A stretch of DNA of 33,464 bases from Fibrobacter sp. (GCA_017550445.1 JAFZOV010000130.1:1-33464), one strand, 5' to 3'; positions 15,183 through 23,711 are shown, counted from the stretch's first letter. Notes: a model not told the origin generated them from the letters alone. A program made the numbers and translations.

Positions 15183-16087
15183 CGCTGGAAGAAGGACAAA
15201 TTTTATTCCGCGAAGGCGACCCCGGCGAGAACCTTTACGTAGTCCGCGATGGCGAGCTGCAGGGCAAGAGCACCTTGGGCACAGCGATCAACACCTACGG
15301 CCCCGGCGCCTTAATAGGCGAACTGGCATTTCTTAAACACGAGCCCAACACCGAAACCATTACGGCAACCGAAGATTGCGAGCTAATCGAAATCACCCCC
15401 GATGCATTGGACGAATCATTGGAACAAGAACCGGCCTGGTTCAGATCCATTATCACATTCCTCACCGGTAGATTACAGATTGCCGGCGAGAACAAGCGCA
15501 AAAGCGACAGAATCAAGGCTCTGCCGAGCCTCCTCTACATCTTGGATTCGGACCATTCGATCAACGAGATTTCTAATAGCGTTCACAACCTCTTTAACAT
15601 TTCAAAAGACAGCATCAACGAATTACTCCAAATTCTCGATGACCTTGAAATCCTGAAAATTCAGGGAACACAAGTCCACGTCAAGAACAAGAATGTCGTA
15701 CACCTTCTGTACGAATCCATTCTTTACCGCGCTCGTTACAAGAAAACTCCCCCGCAGATTCTTTCGATGACCGAACAGATGGTTCTGAACGCCGTGATAA
15801 AGACGGTGCACCAAAGCAATGAACCGCTCAAGAACGGGGCATTCACCATCAAGACCGAAGCTCTGATGAAGGTCGCAAAGCGAGCCATGTTCGGGGCTAC
15901 ACTCACCACGCGCACCATGCTCCCTCTTTTGGAGCGCAAGCTGCTGAACGCCGGTATTCCGCTTGGGGACGAAAGCGTTCTCCCCGAAATTGAAGCCATT
16001 CCGACGTTCTCTGGCGATTTTGACACCATCCTCGACCTGATGGAACTCAACCGCATTTACCCGCTGCTCGACAAGAAGCTGGTGTAG
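15179..16087 (+). CDS. Cyclic-nucleotide-binding-fold protein (second of a pair)
   Basis: The 302-residue protein overlaps its partner's stop as ATGA. Its first ~110 residues are a clear CRP-like sensor domain: LEEGQILFREGDPGENLYVVRDGELQGK and GPGALIGELAFLKHEPNTETITATEDCELIEI. The GELA glutamate is present, but the arginine of the cAMP phosphate site is replaced (NTETITA). Residues ~115-180 (INEISNSVHNLFNISKDSINELLQILDDLEILKIQGTQVHVKN) look like a winged helix, and ~120 unassigned helical residues follow. It is a paralogue of the upstream protein, suggesting a heterodimeric regulator. Its place behind ribosomal protein genes is unusual. The stop TAG abuts a palindrome and a heptamer array. 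Confidence 0.8.
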   Translation: MTLEEGQILFREGDPGENLYVVRDGELQGKSTLGTAINTYGPGALIGELAFLKHEPNTETITATEDCELIEITPDALDESLEQEPAWFRSIITFLTGRLQIAGENKRKSDRIKALPSLLYILDSDHSINEISNSVHNLFNISKDSINELLQILDDLEILKIQGTQVHVKNKNVVHLLYESILYRARYKKTPPQILSMTEQMVLNAVIKTVHQSNEPLKNGAFTIKTEALMKVAKRAMFGATLTTRTMLPLLERKLLNAGIPLGDESVLPEIEAIPTFSGDFDTILDLMELNRIYPLLDKKLV

Positions 16088-16196
16088 CGCCGTAGGCGCT
16101 AATGTGAAATGTGAGCGGCTACGCCGCAATGTGTAATGTGTAGTGACAAATGTGTAATGACTAATTACTAATTCCACATCTCACATTCCACATTTT
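16086..16196. repeat. AATGTGW heptamer array with two GC hairpins
   Basis: The palindrome AGCGCC-GTA-GGCGCT (16086-16100) is followed by two AATGTGA (16101-16114), the hairpin GCGGC-TAC-GCCGC (16115-16127) and two AATGTGT. Then come AGTGACA, AATGTGT, AATGACT and AATTACT (to 16169), and finally inverted copies (CTCACATT, CCACATT). It fills nearly the whole gap before yajC, leaving TATATT at 16198-16203 as a possible yajC -10. Confidence 0.7.
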
Positions 16197-16242
16197 CTAT
16201 ATTTTACCCCGTAAAATTCAACAACCCCCAAAAGGTAAAAAC

Positions 16243-16620
16243 ATGAAACTTTCTGCACTTCTCGTGACCCTTTCCTCCATTGCCGCATTCGCCGAAGAAG
16301 CCGCCCCCGAGCAGCAGCCGAGCGCCATTGGCAGCTTTTTGCCGCTTATCCTCTTGTTCGTGGTGATGTGGCTGTTCTTCATTCGCCCGAAGAATAAGGA
16401 AATGAAGAAAATGGAAGAAATGCGCAAGGCTCTTAAGAAGGGCGACAAGGTGATTACCACCGCCGGTATCATTGGCACCGTCACCAACATCGACGAAACA
16501 GCCACCACGATTACCGTTCGTACCGCATCTACCACGCTCATCGACTTCGAAAAGTCCGCCATTCTCCGCGTGTTGAATGCTGAAACCGCCGCTCCGGCAA
16601 AGACCGAAGAAAAGAAGTAA
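16243..16620 (+). CDS. yajC: Preprotein translocase subunit YajC
   Basis: The 125-residue protein has one membrane helix at about 28-48 (SFLPLILLFVVMWLFFIRP) followed directly by the family's RPKNKEMKKMEEMRKALKKGDKVITTAGIIGTV. YajC associates with SecDF-SecYEG at the inner membrane. An additional N-terminal hydrophobic stretch ending AFAEEAAPE could be a cleaved or uncleaved signal. The tail is Ala/Glu/Lys-rich. The ATG is preceded by AAAGG. def follows after 10 bases, so they are co-transcribed. Confidence 0.93.
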   Translation: MKLSALLVTLSSIAAFAEEAAPEQQPSAIGSFLPLILLFVVMWLFFIRPKNKEMKKMEEMRKALKKGDKVITTAGIIGTVTNIDETATTITVRTASTTLIDFEKSAILRVLNAETAAPAKTEEKK

Positions 16621-16630
16621 GGAGTAGCCA

Positions 16631-17170
16631 ATGGCACTTCTCCCCATTAGAACCTACGGTGACCCGGTGCTCCGCAAAAAGTGCGAGCCCATCACCGAGA
16701 TTACGCCCGAACTGCGTCAGCTTGCAAAAGACATGCTCGAAACCATGTACGACGCTCCGGGTTGCGGCCTTGCCGCTCCGCAGATCGGCAAGAACATTCG
16801 TCTGGTCGTGATTGACACCGCCATTCCCGGCGAAGAAGATCCGCGCCCCTACATCATGTTCAACCCCGAATGGGAAGCCGAACCCGATGCAAAGCCGGTT
16901 CCCTACGACGAAGGTTGTCTTTCGGTGCCGGATATTTTCTGCAACGTGATTCGCCCCGATAAGGTGTGCGTACGCTTCTTCGATATCAACGGCGAACCGC
17001 AAGAAATCCACAACTGCGACGGGCTCTTTGGTCGCTGCATTCAGCACGAAACGGACCACTTGAATGGTGATTTATTCGTTGACAAGATTTCGACCGCAGA
17101 CCGCACCATGAACCAGTCCAAGCTGAAGAAGATGGCCAAGGACACGCAGGCAAAGCTGAAGAAGCACTAG
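16631..17170 (+). CDS. def: Peptide deformylase
   Basis: This metallohydrolase removes the formyl group from the N-terminal methionine of new proteins. All three signatures are present in the 179-residue chain: motif 1 GCGLAAPQIG (44-53), motif 2 EGCLSVP with metal ligand Cys96, and motif 3 QHETDHLNG with His139, Glu140 and His143. AAGGAG stands 7 bases before the ATG. It is paired with yajC rather than with fmt, its more common neighbour. The stop codon TAG runs directly into a GC hairpin and a TTACTAG array. Confidence 0.96.
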   Translation: MALLPIRTYGDPVLRKKCEPITEITPELRQLAKDMLETMYDAPGCGLAAPQIGKNIRLVVIDTAIPGEEDPRPYIMFNPEWEAEPDAKPVPYDEGCLSVPDIFCNVIRPDKVCVRFFDINGEPQEIHNCDGLFGRCIQHETDHLNGDLFVDKISTADRTMNQSKLKKMAKDTQAKLKKH

Positions 17171-17171
17171 A

Positions 17172-17207
17172 GCGGCTTCGCCGCAGTTACTAGTTATTAG
17201 TTACTAG
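17172..17207. repeat. TTACTAG heptamer array with GC hairpin
   Basis: The hairpin GCGGC-TTC-GCCGC (17172-17184) is followed by TTACTAG, TTATTAG and TTACTAG (17187-17207). It starts two bases after the def stop, whose own CACTAG resembles the unit. Same family as 8315-8415. Confidence 0.7.
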
Positions 17208-17220
17208 AGGTATCGCGAAT

Positions 17221-17247
17221 GTCATGCCCGCACAGGCGGGCATCTCC
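17221..17247. repeat. Intergenic palindromic repeat GTCATGCCCGC...GCGGGCATCTCC
   Basis: A perfect 8-bp palindrome ATGCCCGC / GCGGGCAT with a 4-base loop sits in the frame GTCAT...ATCTCC. Five T follow at 17248-17252, so it may also stop transcription from def. Sister copies lie within genes at 17487 and 25154. Confidence 0.65.
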
Positions 17248-17286
17248 TTTTTCTGCTGAAGAATAATTTGTATAATTACACAAGTA

Positions 17287-18687
17287 ATGTCTTTTAAACA
17301 TCCACTGATTTTTGCATTTACACTCGGGCTTTCGGCTGCATTCGCCGATGATGATTTTGATTTGCCCGAAGACGTGCAACAGACGGAAGTACCCACAAGC
17401 GTCGAAGATGTTCCTGAAGGTCCCGTAAACTTCGCACCGATTGAAGCGACTACGACAAGTGAACCAACAGTTTCTCAGCAAGGAAAGGAGATTCTCGGTC
17501 AAGCCGGGAATGACAACAGCAATAAAAAAGCAAAGTATGACGAAGACAAGCCAGCAGCATTTAAAGCGCATCAGATTCCAGAAGATTTGAATAGGCCTCT
17601 GCGCGTGGGAATCTTTACCGGTGTCAAGGAACTCTACTTAAAGTACCAAGGTGAAACCGTTCGCGTGACCCCACGCGGCAACATGGTACGCTTTGAAGCC
17701 GACGGAAATTCTACCGAAGATATCGCCCACGAATTCAACAGCGAAGATGGCGGATGTCTATCGGTCGCCCCCGACAAGAAGAGTCTCGGCAAGGCATGCT
17801 ACCCCGGAAGCATCATGTTCCGTACAACAAACGGTAAGCTGGATGCCATTAACTCGGTAGATGTAGAAGATTACCTGCGTGGCGTTGTCCCCTACGAAAT
17901 CGGGAAACTGGACAGCAGCCGTATAGAAGCCTTGAAGGCCCAGGCCGTGGCTGCCCGCACCTACGCCTACAAGCATTTCAATAGCCGAGAATCCATGGGA
18001 TTCGACGTTTACGCCGACACCAAGGATCAGGTATACAAGGGACTGGAATCGGCAACGCCTTTGACCGATGCAGCCGTAAAGGCAACAGCAGGCGTCGTAA
18101 TGACTTATGGTGGAGAATTCATTATCGCCTACTACCATTCCACTTGCGGTGGCGTTACCGAAACGCTAGCGACCTGGAACCGCCCTGACCTCCCCTACTT
18201 GCAAAGCAAGCCGGACAAGCGCCCCAATGGCAAGCCCTGGTGCGATGAATCCAGCTACATCAAGTGGGAGCGCCGCTTTGCCGATAAAGAAATTGCAAAG
18301 CTATTCAAGGCAAACGTAAGCGAAGCCAAGGCGACCTTTAGCGAAGCAAAGGGGGCCGATTTCAAGAAGGTCAAATCCATCAAGATTAAAGACAAACTTA
18401 AAAGCGGACGCATCATGATGCTCCGTGTCGAAACCGACAAGGGACATTTCGACGTTTTGACAGACCGCACACGCTGGCTATTCAAAAAGGCCGGCACCAT
18501 ACTCCCCTCCTCGTTCTTTACCGTAAAAAAAGAAGGTAAGGAATGGGTGCTCACCGGTACCGGATTCGGGCACGGCGTGGGCATGTGCCAAATGGGAGTG
18601 CGGGCTCGTGCCCAGGCCGGGCAAAGCTACCAAGAAATTTTAAGCCACTACTATCAGGGAATTACCCTGGAAAAATTTGAGCGGTAA
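17287..18687 (+). CDS. SpoIID/LytB domain protein, exported
   Basis: The 466-residue product has a signal peptide (hydrophobic LIFAFTLGLSAAFA, cleavage near residue 20). A low-complexity linker to ~95 is followed by a SpoIID domain. Hallmarks are VEDYLRGVVPYEIGKL near 193, IEALKAQAVAARTYAYKH, and AYYHSTCGGVTET near 280. C-terminal GFGHGVGMCQMGVRARAQAG is near 426. SpoIID-type proteins cleave denuded glycan strands of peptidoglycan; outside spore formers they act in envelope remodelling. In this Gram-negative context it should be periplasmic. The linker contains a translated palindromic repeat (17487-17517). No strong ribosome site precedes the ATG. The stop is five bases before the next start. 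Confidence 0.88.
   Translation: MSFKHPLIFAFTLGLSAAFADDDFDLPEDVQQTEVPTSVEDVPEGPVNFAPIEATTTSEPTVSQQGKEILGQAGNDNSNKKAKYDEDKPAAFKAHQIPEDLNRPLRVGIFTGVKELYLKYQGETVRVTPRGNMVRFEADGNSTEDIAHEFNSEDGGCLSVAPDKKSLGKACYPGSIMFRTTNGKLDAINSVDVEDYLRGVVPYEIGKLDSSRIEALKAQAVAARTYAYKHFNSRESMGFDVYADTKDQVYKGLESATPLTDAAVKATAGVVMTYGGEFIIAYYHSTCGGVTETLATWNRPDLPYLQSKPDKRPNGKPWCDESSYIKWERRFADKEIAKLFKANVSEAKATFSEAKGADFKKVKSIKIKDKLKSGRIMMLRVETDKGHFDVLTDRTRWLFKKAGTILPSSFFTVKKEGKEWVLTGTGFGHGVGMCQMGVRARAQAGQSYQEILSHYYQGITLEKFER
17487..17517. repeat. Palindromic repeat inside the SpoIID-like gene
   Basis: Read on the minus strand it starts GTTGTCATTCCCGGC and ends GAATCTCC, the same frame as the intergenic element at 17221. 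Here it is translated as KEILGQAGNDN (residues 67-77) in the linker between the signal peptide and the catalytic domain. Confidence 0.65.
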
Positions 18688-18691
18688 GGCG

Positions 18692-19990
18692 ATGGAATGC
18701 GCCGACAACAAGCCGCTTTTAGCCGTAATTAGCCAAGGTTGCGCAGCCAACTTTGGCGATGGCGAAAAAATTGCGCGGGTATTCGCAGATGAATACCACG
18801 TTGTTTTTGGAATGCCACAAAATGTGACTAGCGACAATGGCGCAGAAACACCGCAAGCATTCGTGTTGAATGTCTGTACCGTCAAGGGGAACGCGGGCGC
18901 ATTAAAGCTGTTGCGAGAAGCCTTAAGCACGGCCCCCGACGCAAAACTGTTCATTACGGGCTGTGCGCCAAGGGACTTTAGAGAAGAAGTCGCTAAGATT
19001 ACGGATAAGGTTGTATTTACAAGTTTGAAGGAATTGCTGGCAATGGATTGCCGCGCCCCTAAAGGGGCTCGCAATGACGTGCGTACACTTCGGGAGTCGC
19101 CGCTGGTGGGCATCGTGAACATCGAAGAAGGTTGTCTCGACGCCTGCGCGTACTGCTCCACAAGGCTTGTCAAAGGGCGCTTGCACAGCTACCCCGCCGC
19201 TGACATTATTCAGCAGATAAAAAGCCTTGTAAGCGACGGCTGTGTAGAAATCCAGCTGACCGGACAAGATTGCGGCTGTTACGGTTTCGACACCGGCACA
19301 AACCTCGCCGAACTGGTGCAGCAGATTTTGGCAGAAGTCCCCGGCAACTACAAGATGCGTCTTGGCATGGGTAACCCACGCCACATGTTGCAATACCTAG
19401 ACAAGCTCATCGAATGCTTTAAGGACGAACGCGTCTACAAGTTCATTCACCTGCCCGTTCAAAGCGGAAGCGATGCAATTCTCAAGGCTATGAACCGCAA
19501 GCATTCCGTAGCCGACTATGTCGCACTCGCCGAAGCCTTCAACAGAATTCCGCTATTCACGCTTAGCACCGATTTAATTGTAGGTTTCCCCGGCGAAACC
19601 GAGCGGGACTTTCAAGACACCTTGGAAGTCCTCAGAAAGACCCGCCCTACCGTCTGCAACATCACCCGCTTTGTCGCACGCCCGAACACGCCTGCCTATA
19701 ACATGCCCGGCGCCGTCCCCGACGAAGTCAAGCACCAACGTTCCGCAGCCCTTGCCGAAGCCTTCCAGCGCATCGCCACCGAAAATAACGCCCGCTGGAT
19801 TGGCGTTACCGAAACCGTAACCATCGAAAAGCCCGGCTACCGCAAGGGCACCTACATCGCCCGGAACGCCGCCTACCGCCCCGTGGCAATAGCAAGAGAC
19901 GCAGACGATGCTCCGCTCACCCCTGGCGAACGGTTCACCGTCACTATAACCGACGCAGAACCCTTCGCTTTGATAGGCTCACTAGAATAA
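18692..19990 (+). CDS. Radical SAM tRNA methylthiotransferase, CDKAL1/e-MtaB-like
   Basis: The 432-residue protein is a MiaB-superfamily methylthiotransferase. The N-terminal cluster cysteines are Cys17 (SQGC), Cys62 (NVCTV) and Cys91 (TGCAP). The radical SAM motif CLDACAYC is at 148-155, and a C-terminal TRAM-like strand region runs from ~365. Several phrases match the archaeal/eukaryotic branch that makes ms2t6A at A37: SQGCAANFGDGE, VLNVCTVKG, LVKGRLHSYP and EIQLTGQDCGCYGFDTGTNL. This subfamily call is from memory of the family and less certain than the superfamily. I chose the ATG at 18692; a TTG five codons upstream overlaps the previous gene. Residues 118-130, just before the radical SAM domain, derive from a palindromic repeat. 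Confidence 0.85.
   Translation: MECADNKPLLAVISQGCAANFGDGEKIARVFADEYHVVFGMPQNVTSDNGAETPQAFVLNVCTVKGNAGALKLLREALSTAPDAKLFITGCAPRDFREEVAKITDKVVFTSLKELLAMDCRAPKGARNDVRTLRESPLVGIVNIEEGCLDACAYCSTRLVKGRLHSYPAADIIQQIKSLVSDGCVEIQLTGQDCGCYGFDTGTNLAELVQQILAEVPGNYKMRLGMGNPRHMLQYLDKLIECFKDERVYKFIHLPVQSGSDAILKAMNRKHSVADYVALAEAFNRIPLFTLSTDLIVGFPGETERDFQDTLEVLRKTRPTVCNITRFVARPNTPAYNMPGAVPDEVKHQRSAALAEAFQRIATENNARWIGVTETVTIEKPGYRKGTYIARNAAYRPVAIARDADDAPLTPGERFTVTITDAEPFALIGSLE
19045..19079. repeat. Palindromic repeat inside the methylthiotransferase gene
   Basis: Read on the minus strand it begins CGTCATTGCGAG and ends GGCAATCC around GCCCC-TTTA-GGGGC. This is a widespread REP-like form. It is translated as part of MDCRAPKGARNDV between the N-terminal cluster domain and the radical SAM domain. 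A relative sits in lpxB at 30161. Confidence 0.7.
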
Positions 19991-20025
19991 AGGCCGCCTG
20001 CGCCAACAGTACCAGGATGACTCAT

Positions 20026-20053
20026 AAAACAAAAGCCTCGGCATAGCCGAGGC
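20026..20053 (-). terminator. Terminator of the fibro-slime gene (between convergent genes)
   Basis: GCCTCGGC and GCCGAGGC (20035-20042, 20046-20053) form an 8-bp stem with a 3-base loop. On the minus strand TTTTGTTTT follows immediately. On the plus strand a weaker T-run begins six bases after the stem, so it may also serve the convergent methylthiotransferase gene. Confidence 0.75.
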
Positions 20054-20096
20054 AAATCTTTTTAGATGGCGGAACAAGCTCCGCCACAGTGAAGTA

Positions 20097-22871
20097 TTAC
20101 TTCTTCTTGTTACGACGGTAACCAAGCCTATAGGTATCGTTGGAGCGGCTGTACGAAATCGTACCATCCTGCGGCATCGAACCCACCATCACGCAAGGAA
20201 CGTAGTCTTCTTGCACGAAGGTAACCTGATAAATGTAGGGACCCGTTGCAAGCAGGCGACCGCTCTGAGAAACCGGGTAAACCTTAGCCGTAATCCATGC
20301 GGCACCAGTTTCACCGTACAAGGGGTTCTGGCAGCTATTCGGGTGAGTCGTCTTTGCGGCGCCACCAAGAGCTTCACTCAGCATATCGATCGTCACCACC
20401 TGCTGGTACTGGTTCACGAAGTGACCCAAGTGGTCAAAGATGCGAATGTTCAGACGGAACGGACCTGCCACCGGGTAAGCAATACTGACGCAGCTTTCGT
20501 TGGAACCATCACCATTACCATAGCACATTCCGGTAGAACCGGCATTCTGGCCACCAACAAACGTTGTGGGGGTAGAACCGTACACCTGAGAAGTTCCATT
20601 GACAAAGGCAGCAGAGAAGTCTCTCTTAAATTCGTTCTTCAAATCCAGCGGGTTACCACCCACGCCACAAGAACCCGGTCCAAGACCGCAATCAAGGGGA
20701 ATAGGAGTAATCTGCAGGTCTGCCGTAGCATTCACAGGCAACTTGCCATCATTGTTCTTGGCGATTTCAGTCAACCTGTTAGACTGGTTCGTAAAGTCCG
20801 GACGGTCAATCAAGCTATCCAACGAGAACGTAGCAATCTTCGTATTCGGAATAAACTGAGTGAGTGCCCAGTCTTCCAAGCTATTGGGAGGACCAACCAC
20901 ACCCTTACCAGAGGTAGAGGTCACATTATACGTCATCAACTGACTCCATGATCCCAACTGAGCCCAAACTTCATCAGCATAGTTAGGATCCGATTTGCCG
21001 GGTCCAAAAAGCTCTGGATCATACGGATAGTTAAAGGCAATCTTGTCATTGGCAACAATGCCCGAAGGAACACGATTACCCTGCAAATCACGCAGTTCAC
21101 CCGTAAAGTCGTACTGTACGCCAGCAGCACCTTCGTTTTGACCCGGAATTACATCATAAACATAGAAGCCATAAACCACCTGGGTCGGCACACCATTCAC
21201 TTCTTCACTACGAACAATAATAATTGCCGGCGCACCACTCTCCTTTAAATTTTTCAAAGTGTTTTCATCCAGCGGTGTATTCAAATTCATGCTCACCTTC
21301 TGGTTACCATTTTCATCAACGGTCACAAGAGCACTAGCAATGGCCGGCTGACCATAGCGAGAGGGAGCCACTTCAGCAAGAGAAGTACGAATATAAATGT
21401 TGGAGCCATCAGTCTGGCGGTCCGCATAGAAGAAGTGCAAATGGTGCCAAGTATTATCTGCCCAACCCGTAGCATCCGAAGCACCCTGGCAGTTCGTATA
21501 ACCAGCCAAAGGTTCACCTTCATGGCATCCATGATTGTTGTCAGCAAGGGTCTTGATATTCACGCTACCCGGTGTAGCCAAGTGGTTACCACCCAAATCA
21601 ACCGCCAACACACCATCCACGAAAATCCACATATCATCGTCACCGGCGAACTGGAACACTTCGGGATTCGGGTTTTGGTTGGACTTACGGTACTTGAACT
21701 TTGCATAACCCATCATGGTAAATGCGTAGTTACGCAAATGCTGCATGCCCAAAGCACCACCGCTAGCGGCAGCATCCCAAGCAGCACTATTGCCCGAACC
21801 CGTCAAGGACTGGACTGCACGCGGACCACCGTTATTCAACCAAGCCTTACAGAGATCCCAAGTGTTCTGTCCCATATAGTCTTTTTGAGTATTCGCATAT
21901 TCGTACTCATATGGCGGGCAGAAAATAGAAAGGCTCTGGGGACCAAACTGTTTACAAGCAAGTTCCGCCCTCTGGTTTTCCGGAATGTGGGTCTGGACAT
22001 CCTTAATACAAGACTTGTAGCCACTCCATTGCCTTGTATTAGGATCGATGGAATCCAGCGGCGAATAACCACCGTTGTTGTAGTTATAATCGTAAACGTA
22101 ATATTTGGTATTACCGTCCTTGTAAATATCCATCGTTGTATTGATACGATAATTCACACTCATATCATCGGCAAACCACTGGTGGAAGAACTCGTTATCG
22201 CAAAGATCCTGAGCCTTCTGGATATGCACACCATCATACATATCGTAGTCGCCACCATCGGAAGGTGCGTCGAACAACAGATGGGATTGCACCATGCCCG
22301 GAGTGTAATAAACTTCATTCGCCCAGTTCGTTTTTCCATCTTTACAGATAAAGCCTCGAACGTTTGCGGTATCGGTCACCTGCACGAAACCGCGCTGCAC
22401 GGTTCCCGGGAACCTTGGATCCGGAGTTTCACATTCACCGTATTCCAACACGGGAGCAGTGGACGTTGCACGCAAGTACGACGGCAGGAAAGTGTTCACT
22501 GCCATCGGAAGGCCATCCTGACCCACACGGGCCCCCGTTTTGGAAGCCTTGTTTCCACAGGACTTATGGTAATTCGCCTTTGAGTACCAAGTCGCATCAA
22601 AACCGACATAGTTTTGATTGGTACCCGGAACCATATAGTCGCTCTTGTTCTGGCCCTTTCGCGCTTTCAAATATTCCAATGTGGCATTTGCGTATCCATC
22701 ATAAGTGCCAGCATATTCTTCAGAAAAGTTTTCAAAATCCGGGTGATTCGGCTGAAAATCGCGGATAACGATATCCAACTGAGTCATTTCGTCACCGGCA
22801 GCATAAAGTATCGAAGCGCACCCCAGTGCAACTCCGAAAAAGCTCATTCCTTTTTTACCAAACAGTTTCAT
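20097..22871 (-). CDS. Secreted fibro-slime domain protein
   Basis: The 924-residue protein has a signal peptide (MKLFGKKGMSFFGVALGCASILYAAG). CGGAG before the ATG at 22871 supports this start over the codons further upstream. The fibro-slime domain (TIGR02148, PA14-related) lies around residues 330-475, with FQFAGDDDMWIFVDGVLAVDLGG at 406 and WHHLHFFYADRQ downstream. Near the C-terminus RLNIRIFDHLGHFVNQY and GRLLATGPYIYQVTF look like a FlgD-type Ig domain, ending in a basic tail RRNKKK. Fibro-slime proteins of F. succinogenes are cell-surface proteins linked to adhesion to cellulose. Many Asp/Asn-rich loops suggest calcium. Export by type IX secretion is plausible but not shown. It is a single-gene unit. 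Confidence 0.9.
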   Translation of the reverse strand: MKLFGKKGMSFFGVALGCASILYAAGDEMTQLDIVIRDFQPNHPDFENFSEEYAGTYDGYANATLEYLKARKGQNKSDYMVPGTNQNYVGFDATWYSKANYHKSCGNKASKTGARVGQDGLPMAVNTFLPSYLRATSTAPVLEYGECETPDPRFPGTVQRGFVQVTDTANVRGFICKDGKTNWANEVYYTPGMVQSHLLFDAPSDGGDYDMYDGVHIQKAQDLCDNEFFHQWFADDMSVNYRINTTMDIYKDGNTKYYVYDYNYNNGGYSPLDSIDPNTRQWSGYKSCIKDVQTHIPENQRAELACKQFGPQSLSIFCPPYEYEYANTQKDYMGQNTWDLCKAWLNNGGPRAVQSLTGSGNSAAWDAAASGGALGMQHLRNYAFTMMGYAKFKYRKSNQNPNPEVFQFAGDDDMWIFVDGVLAVDLGGNHLATPGSVNIKTLADNNHGCHEGEPLAGYTNCQGASDATGWADNTWHHLHFFYADRQTDGSNIYIRTSLAEVAPSRYGQPAIASALVTVDENGNQKVSMNLNTPLDENTLKNLKESGAPAIIIVRSEEVNGVPTQVVYGFYVYDVIPGQNEGAAGVQYDFTGELRDLQGNRVPSGIVANDKIAFNYPYDPELFGPGKSDPNYADEVWAQLGSWSQLMTYNVTSTSGKGVVGPPNSLEDWALTQFIPNTKIATFSLDSLIDRPDFTNQSNRLTEIAKNNDGKLPVNATADLQITPIPLDCGLGPGSCGVGGNPLDLKNEFKRDFSAAFVNGTSQVYGSTPTTFVGGQNAGSTGMCYGNGDGSNESCVSIAYPVAGPFRLNIRIFDHLGHFVNQYQQVVTIDMLSEALGGAAKTTHPNSCQNPLYGETGAAWITAKVYPVSQSGRLLATGPYIYQVTFVQEDYVPCVMVGSMPQDGTISYSRSNDTYRLGYRRNKKK

Positions 22872-22917
22872 AAAATCAATCTCCGGACCTAAAGATAGGT
22901 TAGAACATACGTTCCTA

Positions 22918-22923
22918 AATATA
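22918..22923 (-). promoter_or_regulatory. Probable -10 element of the fibro-slime gene
   Basis: TATATT on the minus strand lies 47 bases before the ATG, with TTTAAA as a poor -35 at 17-bp spacing. The 216-base divergent gap (22872-23087) holds nothing else I can name. Confidence 0.45.
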
Positions 22924-23087
22924 CACCTTTTTAAGCCCTTTTTAAAACAGCTAAATTGAAAAATTCTGTTTAAATAAGCCATTTGCAGAATGTCCGTGCC
23001 CTAAAACACTTATTTTTTGCTTTCTCACGAAACATTACATCACAAAATCTCTATAGTTCCGCTTAAATTTCTAAATAGTGGCATAGA

Positions 23088-23711
23088 ATGACGTTTTCAA
23101 CCCTTTTTACCATAGTAATTGCACTCGTGCTCCTGCGCATTTTTTGGTTAAAAATCAAGGATGTGAGCATGAAAAGCGAATCGTTCAAGAATCTCCCGGC
23201 CAAAGACCAACTTTCGGTCTTGAAAGAATGCCTTTTGAACAACCCAACCGCAACAAACTTGCAAAATTTAAAGGAATTCACCGAAAAACAAGGCATAAAC
23301 CTTGACATCGAGTCTTACAGACCCTTCCTAAAAAAACAGCAGGACTTGAGCCGCCGTAAAGACGCCCTTGCCGAAGACAACGAGCTTTTTACCGCCGAAT
23401 CCGAATGGATTGACCAAATCAAGCCCTTGGAATTCGAAGAAGCCAAACTGGCCAAGCAAGAAAACCGGCACGAAGACTATATATTACGTTCGCTGGAAGG
23501 AATCGCCAAGCTCTATTCAGACAAATCCATCTTAAGCGAACTAGAGGCCCTAGTTCAGGATTATCCCAAAGCCGAGCAAATTGCCCAGGGATACCGCGAC
23601 CTAATGGACTTACGGGACAACAGTAGCGCCGATGACGAATCGCTGAAAAAATTACGCGCCGCCAAAGAATCTTGGGAAAAAGACCTTTTGCAAGTGGATG
23701 TTGAGCCGTGA
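23088..23711 (+). CDS. Membrane-anchored coiled-coil protein of unknown function
   Basis: The 207-residue protein has an N-terminal membrane helix (TFSTLFTIVIALVLLRIFWL, residues 2-21) followed by a cytoplasmic or periplasmic helical body rich in Lys, Glu and Leu (SVLKECLLNNPTATNLQNLKEF, then long heptad-like stretches). I do not recognise the family. Its last four bases (GTGA) overlap the topoisomerase start, so the two are translationally coupled. That is the only hint to its role. No ribosome site better than AGTGG precedes the ATG. Confidence 0.75.
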   Translation: MTFSTLFTIVIALVLLRIFWLKIKDVSMKSESFKNLPAKDQLSVLKECLLNNPTATNLQNLKEFTEKQGINLDIESYRPFLKKQQDLSRRKDALAEDNELFTAESEWIDQIKPLEFEEAKLAKQENRHEDYILRSLEGIAKLYSDKSILSELEALVQDYPKAEQIAQGYRDLMDLRDNSSADDESLKKLRAAKESWEKDLLQVDVEP

